A stretch of 34,658 nt of DNA from a virus: positions 1 to 34,658 of the IMG/VR virus record IMGVR_UViG_3300044695_001986, one strand, 5' to 3'. Below the pieces are notes generated by a model. It was not told the DNA's origin. It did no database searches and saw nothing but the letters and a program-made list of their open reading frames with translations. Of this stretch, positions 6,396 through 15,040 are shown piece by piece. The position numbers and the translations under genes are program-made. The stretch's first letter is position 1; every line of letters starts with the position of its first letter.

Positions 6396-6519
6396 TTTCT
6401 TGCTTCAATTTTTCAATTTCTTCAGCTATCTTTTGGTTCAATTCTTGGAGTTGCTTTTGATTGTACTCCAAATTCGCTAAAATGTCATAGGCTTGTGCCT
6501 TCAGTTCAATAAGGTTCAT
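6388..6519 (-). CDS. small coiled-coil protein (43 aa)
   Basis: This frame encodes a fully helical, Gln/Glu/Lys-rich peptide (NLIELKAQAYDILANLEYNQ, then QLQELNQKIAEEIEKLKQ) with heptad-like leucines. It ends by overlapping the start of the membrane/coiled-coil gene (ATGGATAG). An A/T-rich leader precedes its ATG. It probably partners another lysis-block or tail coiled coil; its function is unknown. Confidence 0.55.
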   Translation of the reverse strand: MNLIELKAQAYDILANLEYNQKQLQELNQKIAEEIEKLKQENG

Positions 6520-6543
6520 AGTATAAAATTTAAGGTAAATTTA

Positions 6544-6822
6544 CTAAATTATTGTCAAATTCAGCTTACTTGCTATCCAATCCCAAGCAAATATATCCTG
6601 GTTCCATTGCTGATAATCTTCGCCATCCATTTTCAAGTTACCTTGTGCAACTTGTTCTCCTTGTGTTTCAACTCCTTCTGCATCTACTACTTTTGTATAA
6701 AGTGTCCAATAGAAGTCAGCAGATAGTCCAAGAGTTACATTGATACCATTTGCGTTCAAAAATTCTGCCACTTTCGTTTCGCCATTTACCCATACATTGA
6801 CGGGTGAGATTTGTTTTGCCAT
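6544..6822 (-). CDS. hypothetical protein (92 aa), after the tail genes
   Basis: The protein reads MAKQISPVNVWVNGETKVAE, then FYWTLYTKVVDAEG, and ends QDIFAWDWIASKLNLTII. Alternating beta residues and many Trp/Tyr suggest a small beta sandwich. Proteins of this look are common between fibres and lysis genes in Bacteroidetes phages, but no function is known to me. A virion-associated role is possible. Confidence 0.65.
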   Translation of the reverse strand: MAKQISPVNVWVNGETKVAEFLNANGINVTLGLSADFYWTLYTKVVDAEGVETQGEQVAQGNLKMDGEDYQQWNQDIFAWDWIASKLNLTII

Positions 6823-6841
6823 TTTTATTTGTTTTTAATAT

Positions 6842-7075
6842 TTATATATTTTCTATTTCTTGTTTGACTTCTTGCCAATAATTTATTCTTGCTTCAATTA
6901 CATCCATTGAAACCGATGGTTCTATATTTGCTATTATTTCATCTACTGCTATTAATGCACATTCTTTTGCTGCATTTAAATCATTATAATAACCAATACC
7001 ATTTACAGGATTCCATTTAATTGTTGGTTTTATAAATTTATTTACTAATTCTTCTGCTTTTTCTTGTGGTGTCAT
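6842..7075 (-). CDS. small helical hypothetical protein (77 aa)
   Basis: The start chosen is MTPQEKAEELVNKFIKPTIK at 7075; eight upstream codons in the same frame would overlap the fibre gene end and are less likely. The rest is helical (NDLNAAKECALIAVDEIIAN) and ends with a charged helix. No membrane segment or motif was seen. It lies ten bases after the fibre gene. Confidence 0.65.
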   Translation of the reverse strand: MTPQEKAEELVNKFIKPTIKWNPVNGIGYYNDLNAAKECALIAVDEIIANIEPSVSMDVIEARINYWQEVKQEIENI

Positions 7076-7085
7076 AGTATTTATT

Positions 7086-8969
7086 TTAAAATAAATCATT
7101 CCAAGATGTTCCGTTATAACACCTTAATTTGTTTGAGGTTGAATCGTAGTAGACATCTCCTGCAACTGCACTTGCTGGGGTTGCCATAGGTGTATAATTT
7201 ATTGAACCATTTGCTTTTATTGTTAGTCTTGGAACACTATTTGTTGAAAGTAAAAGAGGATAAGAACCAGTAGTTGATACCTCGCTATTTGTAATGTCAG
7301 AAAATATGCCAAATGTTCTCGCACCATTTACACCCATGTCAAAATATACACCATTTCCGGTTGAACTATTTAACTCAATAGCTGATTGACCGGATGCTGA
7401 AATTCCTAATATTCTACCACTATAACCTCTTGAAAATACATCAGCAGTTGTAGCAGTTCCAATAATAGTATTCCCCGTAATTTTCGCACTTCCATCTACC
7501 TGCAACTTCTCCCCCGAATCGGTGGTTGTGCCTACAAGGAGATTGCCGCCACTTGTCAGCGTCATTGCTTGGGTGAACGTGATTGCGTTTCCTGCGGTGC
7601 CGGATGGGGCGTTGTACCAAGCGTGTGTGCCTAATACTTGTGAATATAATGCCGATGAAATTGTACTTGATTTATATTTCCAACCTGCATTGTAATAAGC
7701 ATTTTCAGTTAAATATAAACCGCCTTGATTTGAACTTATAGCACCACCACCTTCTACAATATCAAAACCTACAAGAGTAGCCCACGCACTCGGTGTCACT
7801 CCCAATCCGAGGTTGCCGTATTGATTAATTGTTAATCTTGTTGCACTATTTGTTAAATCATATATATAAAAACTATTTGAAGGTGCTATCCCTCCGCTAT
7901 TATCTGCTTTTCCTATTTGCCAACCATAACCTGTATTTGCTCCGAAGTTTTGATAAGCATAAGCATTTATAGTATTTGAAATTAAAATACTATTCCCCGC
8001 AGTTACAAATCCACTAAAACTTCCATTCCCCGTTACCTGCAAACGATTGCCGTTGTCGGTGGTGGAATTTACAAGGAGGTTGCCGGAGGAATCAAGTGTC
8101 ATACTTGAACTGCTCGCACCATTAACTTCAAATTTTATACCTCTACCCGTTGTTGCATGAATATATAAACCATCGGTTGTATCTCTTGCTCCGTAGATTT
8201 TATTATAACTATTTGACCTTCCACCAAAACCTAATGCCATATAAGGAGTGGAATATGTAGTATCTCTACCTAATTCAATACTTCCCGTATTGTAAACATA
8301 TAAAGCATCCCCTTGTACTCTTGCAGTGCTATTCACATCAAGCGTATAAGCCGGACTCGTAGTTCCAATACCTAATCTATCGTTAGTAGCATCCCAAAAT
8401 AAATTGCTTTCACTTGTTATAGATGATGTGCCATTGAAGTATGCAACTTGCCCACTTGTTCCCGTTCCCGTTACGGGGTTGGTGATTGGTGCTTGATAGT
8501 CCGTACCTGCAACGGCAGCGATTAGTTTATTAGATGCATCAACTTTTAATATTGTATTGCTAACCGATTGGAACTTTACATCACCTTGAAAATATGAATC
8601 GGATTGGTTGTATAATCCATAACCCGTTCCGGTATTTATTAACCTTAATGTTTCGGCTGATGATGCGGATGATAGCGTTCCACCGGTTAATGGGAGATAT
8701 GAGGTGTTGTCATACGAAATGGTTGTTCCGCTAATCTTTACGAAACCCGTTCCGTTAAGTTGTGCTTGATAAGTACCACTATCCAAAGACCCATCACCCT
8801 TTAGGAACTGAGAAGAAGTGCCACTTGCGATGTACTTTTGAAACCTTTGGTTAGCTGCACCCGTTCCTATGTATAGGTCATTTGTATCGGTAGTAAAAAG
8901 AGGTTCGCCTGCACTCCCAGTTGGCAATGACCCCGATGCACCTCTCTTTAATTGTAATTTATACGCCAT
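7086..8969 (-). CDS. tail fibre / receptor-binding protein (627 aa)
   Basis: The N-terminus (MAYKLQLKRGASGSLPTGSA, then EPLFTTDTNDLYIGTG) is the common attachment-type start of repetitive phage fibres. The body is Ser/Thr/Gly/Asn-rich with repeated blocks such as RLGIGTTSPAYTLDVNS and GNLLVGTTTDSGEKLQVDGS. It ends VYYDSTSNKLRCYNGTSWND, a short C-terminal knob found in many fibre proteins. No peptidase or chaperone domain was seen. Receptor binding is inferred from fold type and position at the end of the tail block. It shares the TGFVKISGTTISYDN block with the next fibre. Confidence 0.8.
   Translation of the reverse strand: MAYKLQLKRGASGSLPTGSAGEPLFTTDTNDLYIGTGAANQRFQKYIASGTSSQFLKGDGSLDSGTYQAQLNGTGFVKISGTTISYDNTSYLPLTGGTLSSASSAETLRLINTGTGYGLYNQSDSYFQGDVKFQSVSNTILKVDASNKLIAAVAGTDYQAPITNPVTGTGTSGQVAYFNGTSSITSESNLFWDATNDRLGIGTTSPAYTLDVNSTARVQGDALYVYNTGSIELGRDTTYSTPYMALGFGGRSNSYNKIYGARDTTDGLYIHATTGRGIKFEVNGASSSSMTLDSSGNLLVNSTTDNGNRLQVTGNGSFSGFVTAGNSILISNTINAYAYQNFGANTGYGWQIGKADNSGGIAPSNSFYIYDLTNSATRLTINQYGNLGLGVTPSAWATLVGFDIVEGGGAISSNQGGLYLTENAYYNAGWKYKSSTISSALYSQVLGTHAWYNAPSGTAGNAITFTQAMTLTSGGNLLVGTTTDSGEKLQVDGSAKITGNTIIGTATTADVFSRGYSGRILGISASGQSAIELNSSTGNGVYFDMGVNGARTFGIFSDITNSEVSTTGSYPLLLSTNSVPRLTIKANGSINYTPMATPASAVAGDVYYDSTSNKLRCYNGTSWNDLF
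8704..8760 (-). repeat. block shared by the two fibre genes, copy 1
   Basis: These bases encode SYDNTSY and the preceding TGFVKISGTTI segment in the 627-residue fibre. They align without gaps to 9904-9960 in the neighbouring fibre, where most differences are synonymous or conservative. It suggests shuffling or duplication of a fibre module. Confidence 0.65.
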
Positions 8970-8978
8970 TGTTGTTCT

Positions 8979-11654
8979 TTAAAAAGTTCCGTAATCACCT
9001 ACTTCAAAAGTCCTATTCGCACTCAAATCAAACACCTCTCCATTAATGGTTATTGTCCTACTTGCTGGCACCGCACCGAGTCCCGTCACAGTATATGTTG
9101 GGATGTTAAGGGTAGCACCTACCAAAGTGGCTGATCCGCTTGAACCCGTTGTGGTCAAAGTGATAGCGTTCTGCTTCGCATTAAAAGTTGACCAATCGGT
9201 ACTGCTCAAAGCACCATTTGTGCTACTGCTTGATAGTCCAAGCGACAAAGCCTGGGTGCTAAGACTCAGTCCATTTGCTGTGCCAATTGTCACCGCATTG
9301 TGCCTTGCGGCAGTATTCGCCGCAACATCACTATTCGCACTTACCCTTACATCAGTATAGTATAGGTTAGTACCCTCAGTCACCAAAGTTGTGGTATAGT
9401 CACCACTCGTAGAAACCACAGCACCAGTACGACCAAACACACTTGTAACTGCATCTGTGTTGTCATCAGTCCAACTGGCAGTTATCGTTCCACCATCTTG
9501 TTGGGTAAGGGTTAGAGTCTTGGTTGTAGTACCCGTTACCGCAGCACTATTAATCTTGTCATTATAGGCTGCATCCCAATTTGTAGCACTTGATGTGGTT
9601 GGGATAACATACCCACTTGTTAGGGTGAACACACCAGTTGTGTTGTTGTAGTCCAACCCCGTTACTGACTCACTTATTGCCAACCTCGCCAATGCATCAG
9701 TATATTGTGTTATGGTTGATGCGATTGTAAAAGAAGGGTAAGTGCCTGAGATGCTTATCCCACTACCTGCCGTTAAGCTAACAATTTGGTCGGGTGCTGA
9801 ATTTGTTATAACACCAGTAGTGTTATTGTAGCTTATTCCCGTTCCCGCACTTAATGCCGTTAAGGCAATAAATGCACTTGGGTTAGATGCTAAATAATAT
9901 GTTGAGTTATCATAGCTTATTGTCGTGCCACTAATCTTTACAAAACCAGTACCACTAAGTGCTGGTTGCTTACTATTAAAAGTAGTCCAATCAGTAGAAC
10001 TTAAATATCCGTTCTGACTACCACTTGATTGTTGAATGGTTAAAGTAGGTGTTTTACCTCCCGTTGAAAACAAAGGAGAAGTAGCACTTACGCTTGTAAC
10101 TTTCGCATTGAATGTAGTCCAATCCGTAGAATCAAGATACCCTGGTTGCGATGTTGTTGCAACTGGTATTGAAACTGTGTTAACTGACCTTGACAAAGGT
10201 GCTGAGAAAGTAAGCACGTTCTCTTTCCCATCAAAAGTAATCCAATCTGTATTGCTTAACTTACCGGTATTGCTTCCAGAAGCAACGGGAAGATTGAACG
10301 TATGTGTACTTGTAAGAGATTGTATATTGAAATCAGTACCAGTCGTACCAACCGCAAAAGACTGACTTAATGCAGTCAAACCATTTAACGTAGTAATACC
10401 TGTATCTGTGTCAGATGATGGTGTCCAAATAGTACCATTGTACTTCAGAACGCTACCATTGACTGCACCAGCAGTACTGACATCATGCAACTCACCGAGT
10501 TCCCACCCGTTCATGACCTTTACATATATCTTACCATTATTGGCGTGAGCATACTCAACGTAACCAATTATAACAAGATGCTGTGGTGCTACCGGCTTTA
10601 TATTTGTAATTGCACCAGCAATAGTTGGACTTAAATAAAGTACATCTCCATCAGTCCAATTTTCTCCTTGTAAAGAACCCGTTGTATTAATACCTTCAAG
10701 CTGACCAACTGTGATGATAAATCCTTCTTGATTGGTTGGGATTGTTTCAGTAACCAATCCAATTGTATCTGCACTACCATTGTCATTGTTGGCTTGTGCA
10801 TACGCAACCGCCAATCTCTGCCCTTGGGCCCCACTTACCCTCACCGCTTGATAAGCAGCTTTGGTTAATGTTGCATTTGGTGAAACCTTGTTTACCACCC
10901 TTGCCACCAAGTCAACACCATTCTTCAAAATAACGCTACCACCCTTTAGGGTTGTTTCGCTACTACCTATTGTGTTGTTCCACCTTGTTGTTCCTACTGA
11001 TGCTGTCCCCGTTGGAGAAACATCAAGAGTAAGTTGACCAGCTTTGAGTTCATACTCCCCAAGATCAACATTTGTGGTTGCACCTGTGTATGGGACATAA
11101 CCCGTAAGTGCTGGGAACGTAGCAAGCGTACCATCACCGCGAACATATTGTGCGGTTGTGCCAGCACCACTAACTGAGATAGTACCATTGGCCGTTAGAG
11201 GCGTATTGGTGACATTGAACGCAGTTGGCATAGATAAACCAACCGATGTTAGTCCCGTATCAATGTCACTCCAAGATGCTTGGATAGTTCCACCATCTTG
11301 TTGATTAAGGGTTAATGTTTTTGTGGTTGTACCCGTTACTGAGGCACTATTTATTTTATCATTATAGGCTTGATCCCACTCAGATTGTTTGGTGGTTGTG
11401 GGAAGGGAATATCCTGCTGCATAAGTAACACCAAGAGTACCCGATGAGGTCAATGGACTATTGGCAACTGAGAACCCCGTTGGCATTGTCAATCCCACAC
11501 TTGTAATAACTGTAACCGCACTTGATGATGAATAGTCCAAGCTTATATAAACCGGTGCTATATCACTACCAGCAACAGTTATATTGGTAACGTCATACGT
11601 TACCTTTATAACCGGGTTAGTTACATCATATACTATCTTAATTATCGTTGCCAT
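8979..11654 (-). CDS. large repetitive tail fibre protein (891 aa)
   Basis: The protein has a beta-rich N-terminus (IIKIVYDVTNPVIKVTYD). The body is made of repeated modules, including LSSTDW-TTFNSKQ-like units (at least five) and two long copies of the DKINSA.VTGTTTKTLTL region. Composition is Ser/Thr/Gly/Asn-rich with almost no Cys. This is typical of trimeric fibre shafts in Bacteroidetes phages. It lies between the BppU-like gene and the second fibre. No enzymatic domain was seen. A receptor-binding or shaft role is inferred. Confidence 0.8.
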   Translation of the reverse strand: MATIIKIVYDVTNPVIKVTYDVTNITVAGSDIAPVYISLDYSSSSAVTVITSVGLTMPTGFSVANSPLTSSGTLGVTYAAGYSLPTTTKQSEWDQAYNDKINSASVTGTTTKTLTLNQQDGGTIQASWSDIDTGLTSVGLSMPTAFNVTNTPLTANGTISVSGAGTTAQYVRGDGTLATFPALTGYVPYTGATTNVDLGEYELKAGQLTLDVSPTGTASVGTTRWNNTIGSSETTLKGGSVILKNGVDLVARVVNKVSPNATLTKAAYQAVRVSGAQGQRLAVAYAQANNDNGSADTIGLVTETIPTNQEGFIITVGQLEGINTTGSLQGENWTDGDVLYLSPTIAGAITNIKPVAPQHLVIIGYVEYAHANNGKIYVKVMNGWELGELHDVSTAGAVNGSVLKYNGTIWTPSSDTDTGITTLNGLTALSQSFAVGTTGTDFNIQSLTSTHTFNLPVASGSNTGKLSNTDWITFDGKENVLTFSAPLSRSVNTVSIPVATTSQPGYLDSTDWTTFNAKVTSVSATSPLFSTGGKTPTLTIQQSSGSQNGYLSSTDWTTFNSKQPALSGTGFVKISGTTISYDNSTYYLASNPSAFIALTALSAGTGISYNNTTGVITNSAPDQIVSLTAGSGISISGTYPSFTIASTITQYTDALARLAISESVTGLDYNNTTGVFTLTSGYVIPTTSSATNWDAAYNDKINSAAVTGTTTKTLTLTQQDGGTITASWTDDNTDAVTSVFGRTGAVVSTSGDYTTTLVTEGTNLYYTDVRVSANSDVAANTAARHNAVTIGTANGLSLSTQALSLGLSSSSTNGALSSTDWSTFNAKQNAITLTTTGSSGSATLVGATLNIPTYTVTGLGAVPASRTITINGEVFDLSANRTFEVGDYGTF
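9487..9578 (-). repeat. internal duplication in the large fibre gene, copy 1
   Basis: This segment aligns gap-free with 11287-11378 and encodes DKINSAAVTGTTTKTLTLTQ and its neighbours. Identity is high at DNA level, so the duplication is recent or kept similar by recombination. Confidence 0.75.
9904..9960 (-). repeat. block shared by the two fibre genes, copy 2
   Basis: The partner of 8704-8760. It encodes TGFVKISGTTISYDN within the 891-residue fibre. Confidence 0.65.
11287..11378 (-). repeat. internal duplication in the large fibre gene, copy 2
   Basis: The partner of 9487-9578, encoding DKINSASVTGTTTKTLTLNQ close to the N-terminus of the protein. The two copies are about 1.8 kb apart. Confidence 0.75.
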
Positions 11655-11993
11655 CTAAGATGTTATTTGTGTGTCAACTTGCACATATCCTTGCATCCAA
11701 GTATATGAATTTGTTCCAATTCCTACTTGCAATTCATAAGTAAACTCACCAGCAGTATAACCATTTGTAGTAGTAGGACTAAGTGTAACCCTTCTTGTAA
11801 AATTATCTATTTGGGCAAAAGTAGCATCCAACCACTCAAATATCACCGTTCCACTTGCGTTCTTTGCCTGCAATTTGAAAACATAAGTGCTTACATTTAT
11901 AGGCGTTGTTTCGCACTCATCATCGTAAAATGCGAGTGTCATCACCCATGTATCGCCCTTCTTTATCGGCCTTAAATTATGTTCGCCTATCAT
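11655..11993 (-). CDS. BppU-like baseplate/tail protein (112 aa)
   Basis: The protein shows RPIKKGDTWVMTLAFYDDE, then INVSTYVFKLQAKNASGTVI, then GEFTYELQV and a final YVQVDTQITS. This pattern (a range of a sandwich that begins with a 'kGDt' turn and 'a.i..q.k.sg.v') resembles the N-terminal domain of BppU-type upper baseplate proteins, which attach fibres to the tail tip. It directly precedes the fibre gene, whose ATG is one base after its stop. The family call is by pattern only. Confidence 0.55.
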   Translation of the reverse strand: MIGEHNLRPIKKGDTWVMTLAFYDDECETTPINVSTYVFKLQAKNASGTVIFEWLDATFAQIDNFTRRVTLSPTTTNGYTAGEFTYELQVGIGTNSYTWMQGYVQVDTQITS

Positions 11994-12017
11994 ATTGTAA
12001 ATTTAAGATAAATTATA

Positions 12018-12638
12018 TTATAATGCGATATAAGCTGCAATAACAGTAGTACCATTTAATGCAGTTCCTAAGTTTATAACAAATGTTCCAGGCGTAGGCT
12101 CAGTAACACTATAATTGTAATACCATTTGCCACCATATCCTATCGCTACAAGCTTATGGGTATCTGTATCTCTACCTGGAATAAGCCCAAGTGCTACTAC
12201 CTCATCATCAACAATTGTTAGTTCAGTAAACCCACCAGTACCTTGTAGAGTGTAGTTATAATTAGCAAGTCCACCAACTGTGCTATCAAGTGTTATATCT
12301 TGTATATAACAATCAAATTGATAAACCCTATAATTGTTCTGAGCATCAATCATGTCAAGAAAAGCGGTGTACTTTGTGTCAGAACCAGTAAAAAACTCAA
12401 AGAAAAACTCAATTGATTGCATATAGTCTTGTGCCATTTTCACCAATCCGCTTCCGCTAATTGTGAAACCCCTTCTTGCCGTAATGTATTCCCTATATAA
12501 ACCATTGGTCTTAGGTGCTAATTCCAAGAAATCTCTACTCATTGTAATAGATGAGTTCTTGGCACAAGCCAATGGATAGACATTATTCTCAAAAAGATAT
12601 GCTATAACTAACCCTTCTGCTTTTACTGGATCTGCCAT
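12018..12638 (-). CDS. tail tube-like / distal tail protein (206 aa)
   Basis: The region PLACAKNSSITMSRDFLELA, then EYITARRGFTISGSGLV, then YTLQGTGGFTEL is the pattern of phage tail tube proteins of the TP901-1 type. A second tube-like protein lies at 17410-17841, so this copy, placed between the tail-tip protein and the BppU-like protein, may form a distal ring or a decoration rather than the main tube. Its ATG shares one base with the stop of the tail-tip gene. Confidence 0.6.
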   Translation of the reverse strand: MADPVKAEGLVIAYLFENNVYPLACAKNSSITMSRDFLELAPKTNGLYREYITARRGFTISGSGLVKMAQDYMQSIEFFFEFFTGSDTKYTAFLDMIDAQNNYRVYQFDCYIQDITLDSTVGGLANYNYTLQGTGGFTELTIVDDEVVALGLIPGRDTDTHKLVAIGYGGKWYYNYSVTEPTPGTFVINLGTALNGTTVIAAYIAL

Positions 12639-15040
12639 TATTTATATATATAACCTGATTGATAAGATGGATATAGTGATTCGTTATTATTAAAATAAAA
12701 ATAAGTGCTTGTAATAGTAAATGATGTAATACTTATACTTAGTAGCAATTTAATTTCATCATTGGTATTTAAAGTTACATTATTTACATCAAAATCCAAA
12801 TCAACAGCAGTTGGACTTGATGTTGCTGTAACATTTATAGTTTTTAATGTAGTAGTAGTTGAGTAAAGGAGAAAATTAACAAGCACAGGAGGCCCAGATA
12901 CAGTTATACTACCAACAATCCTACATTTGATATTAACATTTATTGTAGGTATGCCAGTATATTTTAAAGTATTACCACCAGTTACAGTAAAATATTGACC
13001 ATAATTAAGTGTAATCGGAACAAGTCCATTTGATACAGCATTTGTAAAAGTAGCACTTGTATTGATAAGATAATCCCTTTCGCTATCATAAACCTCTACA
13101 AGAGTAGCTTGCCAAGTAGCACTTGCAAAGTCAATCTCCTTCATATTTGCTATATAGTATAGCTTATTCGGGTCATCATCAACAAATTTAATTGTGTTGA
13201 TTAAACCAATAGGTTGTGACCCGTATTTTAATCCGAAGAAGTTTACATCAATTTTATTACGATGGAATCTTGTCCTTTCCCAATTTGCTATTAAGTTCTG
13301 CTTCTTAAAAGGATAAGACTCCTTTTGGTATCTGTATCTGTACCAGGTTGGAGTTGTTCTTAATGTATTTGTTGCATCAAATATACAACCCATTAAATTT
13401 GAGTTAGGCAAATCCTCCAAATATATCTGATCATCAAAATTTGCCCTTATATCTTCAGCTTTTGTAAAACTATCATAATCACCAGATATTTGATCTAGAT
13501 ATCTTCCGTTTACTTTAGTATCAATACTAAACTGTATATCTTTCCAGTTATTGTCGTAAGATGAACTTTGTGTATTGCTTAATAATAATCTAACTATTCC
13601 ATCTCTAATTACTGGCTGACTTGTAACCGTAAAAGATAAGAAACCATTTTCAACATTACTATTATCATCAGGCGTTATAGTAAAATAAGTTTGATTAGAA
13701 TATATTTTACTATCCCAAGTTGATGGGTAAATATCCCATACTCCATCATTAGTCAAAGATGCCCTAAATGCTGGCAATGCATCTGCTTTATATAATAATT
13801 GACCTACTTTAAATGGTTGTATCGGTAAAACAATAATTCCAGTTTCATTCCATCTCCATTTAAAAGATAATGTAATTATATCTCCAGTTGTAACCTTTAC
13901 ATCGCAACTTTGCCACCAGTTAAAAAATGTACCGCTGGTTTCATTGTCCAAATAAAGAAAGCTATCTGTAACTACACCATAAGCATCTAAAGTATCTTTT
14001 CTATAATGGTTTTTAGTTGTAGCCGTTGGACTTTCTCTTGTGCCCGTATAAGCATCCCAACTATCTACATCATAAAGATTAAATCCACTACCAGCAGTAT
14101 TTAATGCACCTCTACTTAAATTTTGATTACAAAGCAATTCACTTGGCAATTCGTAAGTAAAATTAATTTGGTCAATCTTTGTTGGTCTATTAATAAAACG
14201 CAACATCTCAGGAGCAATAGGTTTTATATCCTCGTTTACTCCTACCTCAACATCATACCTAACATTGCTAACTGTTGTACCTAAAAGAGTAACATTGAAC
14301 TGCCTTAAATATTGAGTAGTTGGCATAAACAACTCCTCTGGTCTAAATATTATCCACTTTCCTTTGTATTGTAAAAGTGTTTGGCTAAATGCAGAATTTA
14401 TTTTGTCAAGTACATTATATTTATTATCATACTCTCCGTCACCAATGCTAAATGTTCTTGCATCTATATAGCATTGACCAATTGAAGGAGCATCAAGTAT
14501 CGGATCCATTGATGAATGGTAAAGATTGCTTATTACCCTATGCTCTACAAATGTTTGTATAGTGCCATAAGCAGCGTATTGAATCAATTGCCAAGGTGTA
14601 TATCTGCCAATTAATTCATCTCCAGCATTGTCAGCTAAAGGCTGATTCTGCAATAATCCAAGACCCTCTGTTGCCTTTAATGATATAATGTGTTTTTGGT
14701 CTTGCCAACTTTCTTGAAAATCATCTTGAAGCAAATACCCATACCAATAATATTGTACTGCACTTAAAAACTCAAATGCTACATAACAATATGTATCTGC
14801 ATTGCTAAGAAAGTCATCAATTGATACACCACTTTGACTTATGAAGTTTATAGTAGCTTGTTGAGGTCTTAATGGTTTATAAATATCCTCATCACTATTA
14901 AATTCTTGTAATACAAATGGATTTGATGCAGGTTCAAGATTTATAATACTACCAGTATATCCATCAATATAAAAGTCAACCTTGCAAGTATCATCTTGCA
15001 AAGTCTTAAAAGTAATTCTATATTTTATTCCGTATGCCAT
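12638..15040 (-). CDS. large tail-tip / baseplate hub protein (800 aa)
   Basis: It follows the tape measure gene with a one-base overlap, the standard place of the distal tail and hub proteins. The N-terminal part (KYRITFKTLQDDTCKVDFYI, then LEPASNPFVLQEFNSDEDIY) looks like a beta-rich hub domain. Later parts are rich in Tyr, Asn and Asp, with a beta-rich C-terminus (ITSTYFYFNNNESLYPSY). No lytic domain was seen. It may combine distal tail, hub and carbohydrate-binding roles, since no separate Dit protein is visible. Function is inferred from position and size. Confidence 0.7.
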   Translation of the reverse strand: MAYGIKYRITFKTLQDDTCKVDFYIDGYTGSIINLEPASNPFVLQEFNSDEDIYKPLRPQQATINFISQSGVSIDDFLSNADTYCYVAFEFLSAVQYYWYGYLLQDDFQESWQDQKHIISLKATEGLGLLQNQPLADNAGDELIGRYTPWQLIQYAAYGTIQTFVEHRVISNLYHSSMDPILDAPSIGQCYIDARTFSIGDGEYDNKYNVLDKINSAFSQTLLQYKGKWIIFRPEELFMPTTQYLRQFNVTLLGTTVSNVRYDVEVGVNEDIKPIAPEMLRFINRPTKIDQINFTYELPSELLCNQNLSRGALNTAGSGFNLYDVDSWDAYTGTRESPTATTKNHYRKDTLDAYGVVTDSFLYLDNETSGTFFNWWQSCDVKVTTGDIITLSFKWRWNETGIIVLPIQPFKVGQLLYKADALPAFRASLTNDGVWDIYPSTWDSKIYSNQTYFTITPDDNSNVENGFLSFTVTSQPVIRDGIVRLLLSNTQSSSYDNNWKDIQFSIDTKVNGRYLDQISGDYDSFTKAEDIRANFDDQIYLEDLPNSNLMGCIFDATNTLRTTPTWYRYRYQKESYPFKKQNLIANWERTRFHRNKIDVNFFGLKYGSQPIGLINTIKFVDDDPNKLYYIANMKEIDFASATWQATLVEVYDSERDYLINTSATFTNAVSNGLVPITLNYGQYFTVTGGNTLKYTGIPTINVNIKCRIVGSITVSGPPVLVNFLLYSTTTTLKTINVTATSSPTAVDLDFDVNNVTLNTNDEIKLLLSISITSFTITSTYFYFNNNESLYPSYQSGYIYK

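Noticed and set aside
9046-10365. Plus-strand frames opposite the large fibre gene
   Set aside because: They are antisense shadows of repetitive Ser/Thr codons and have no start context or motif.
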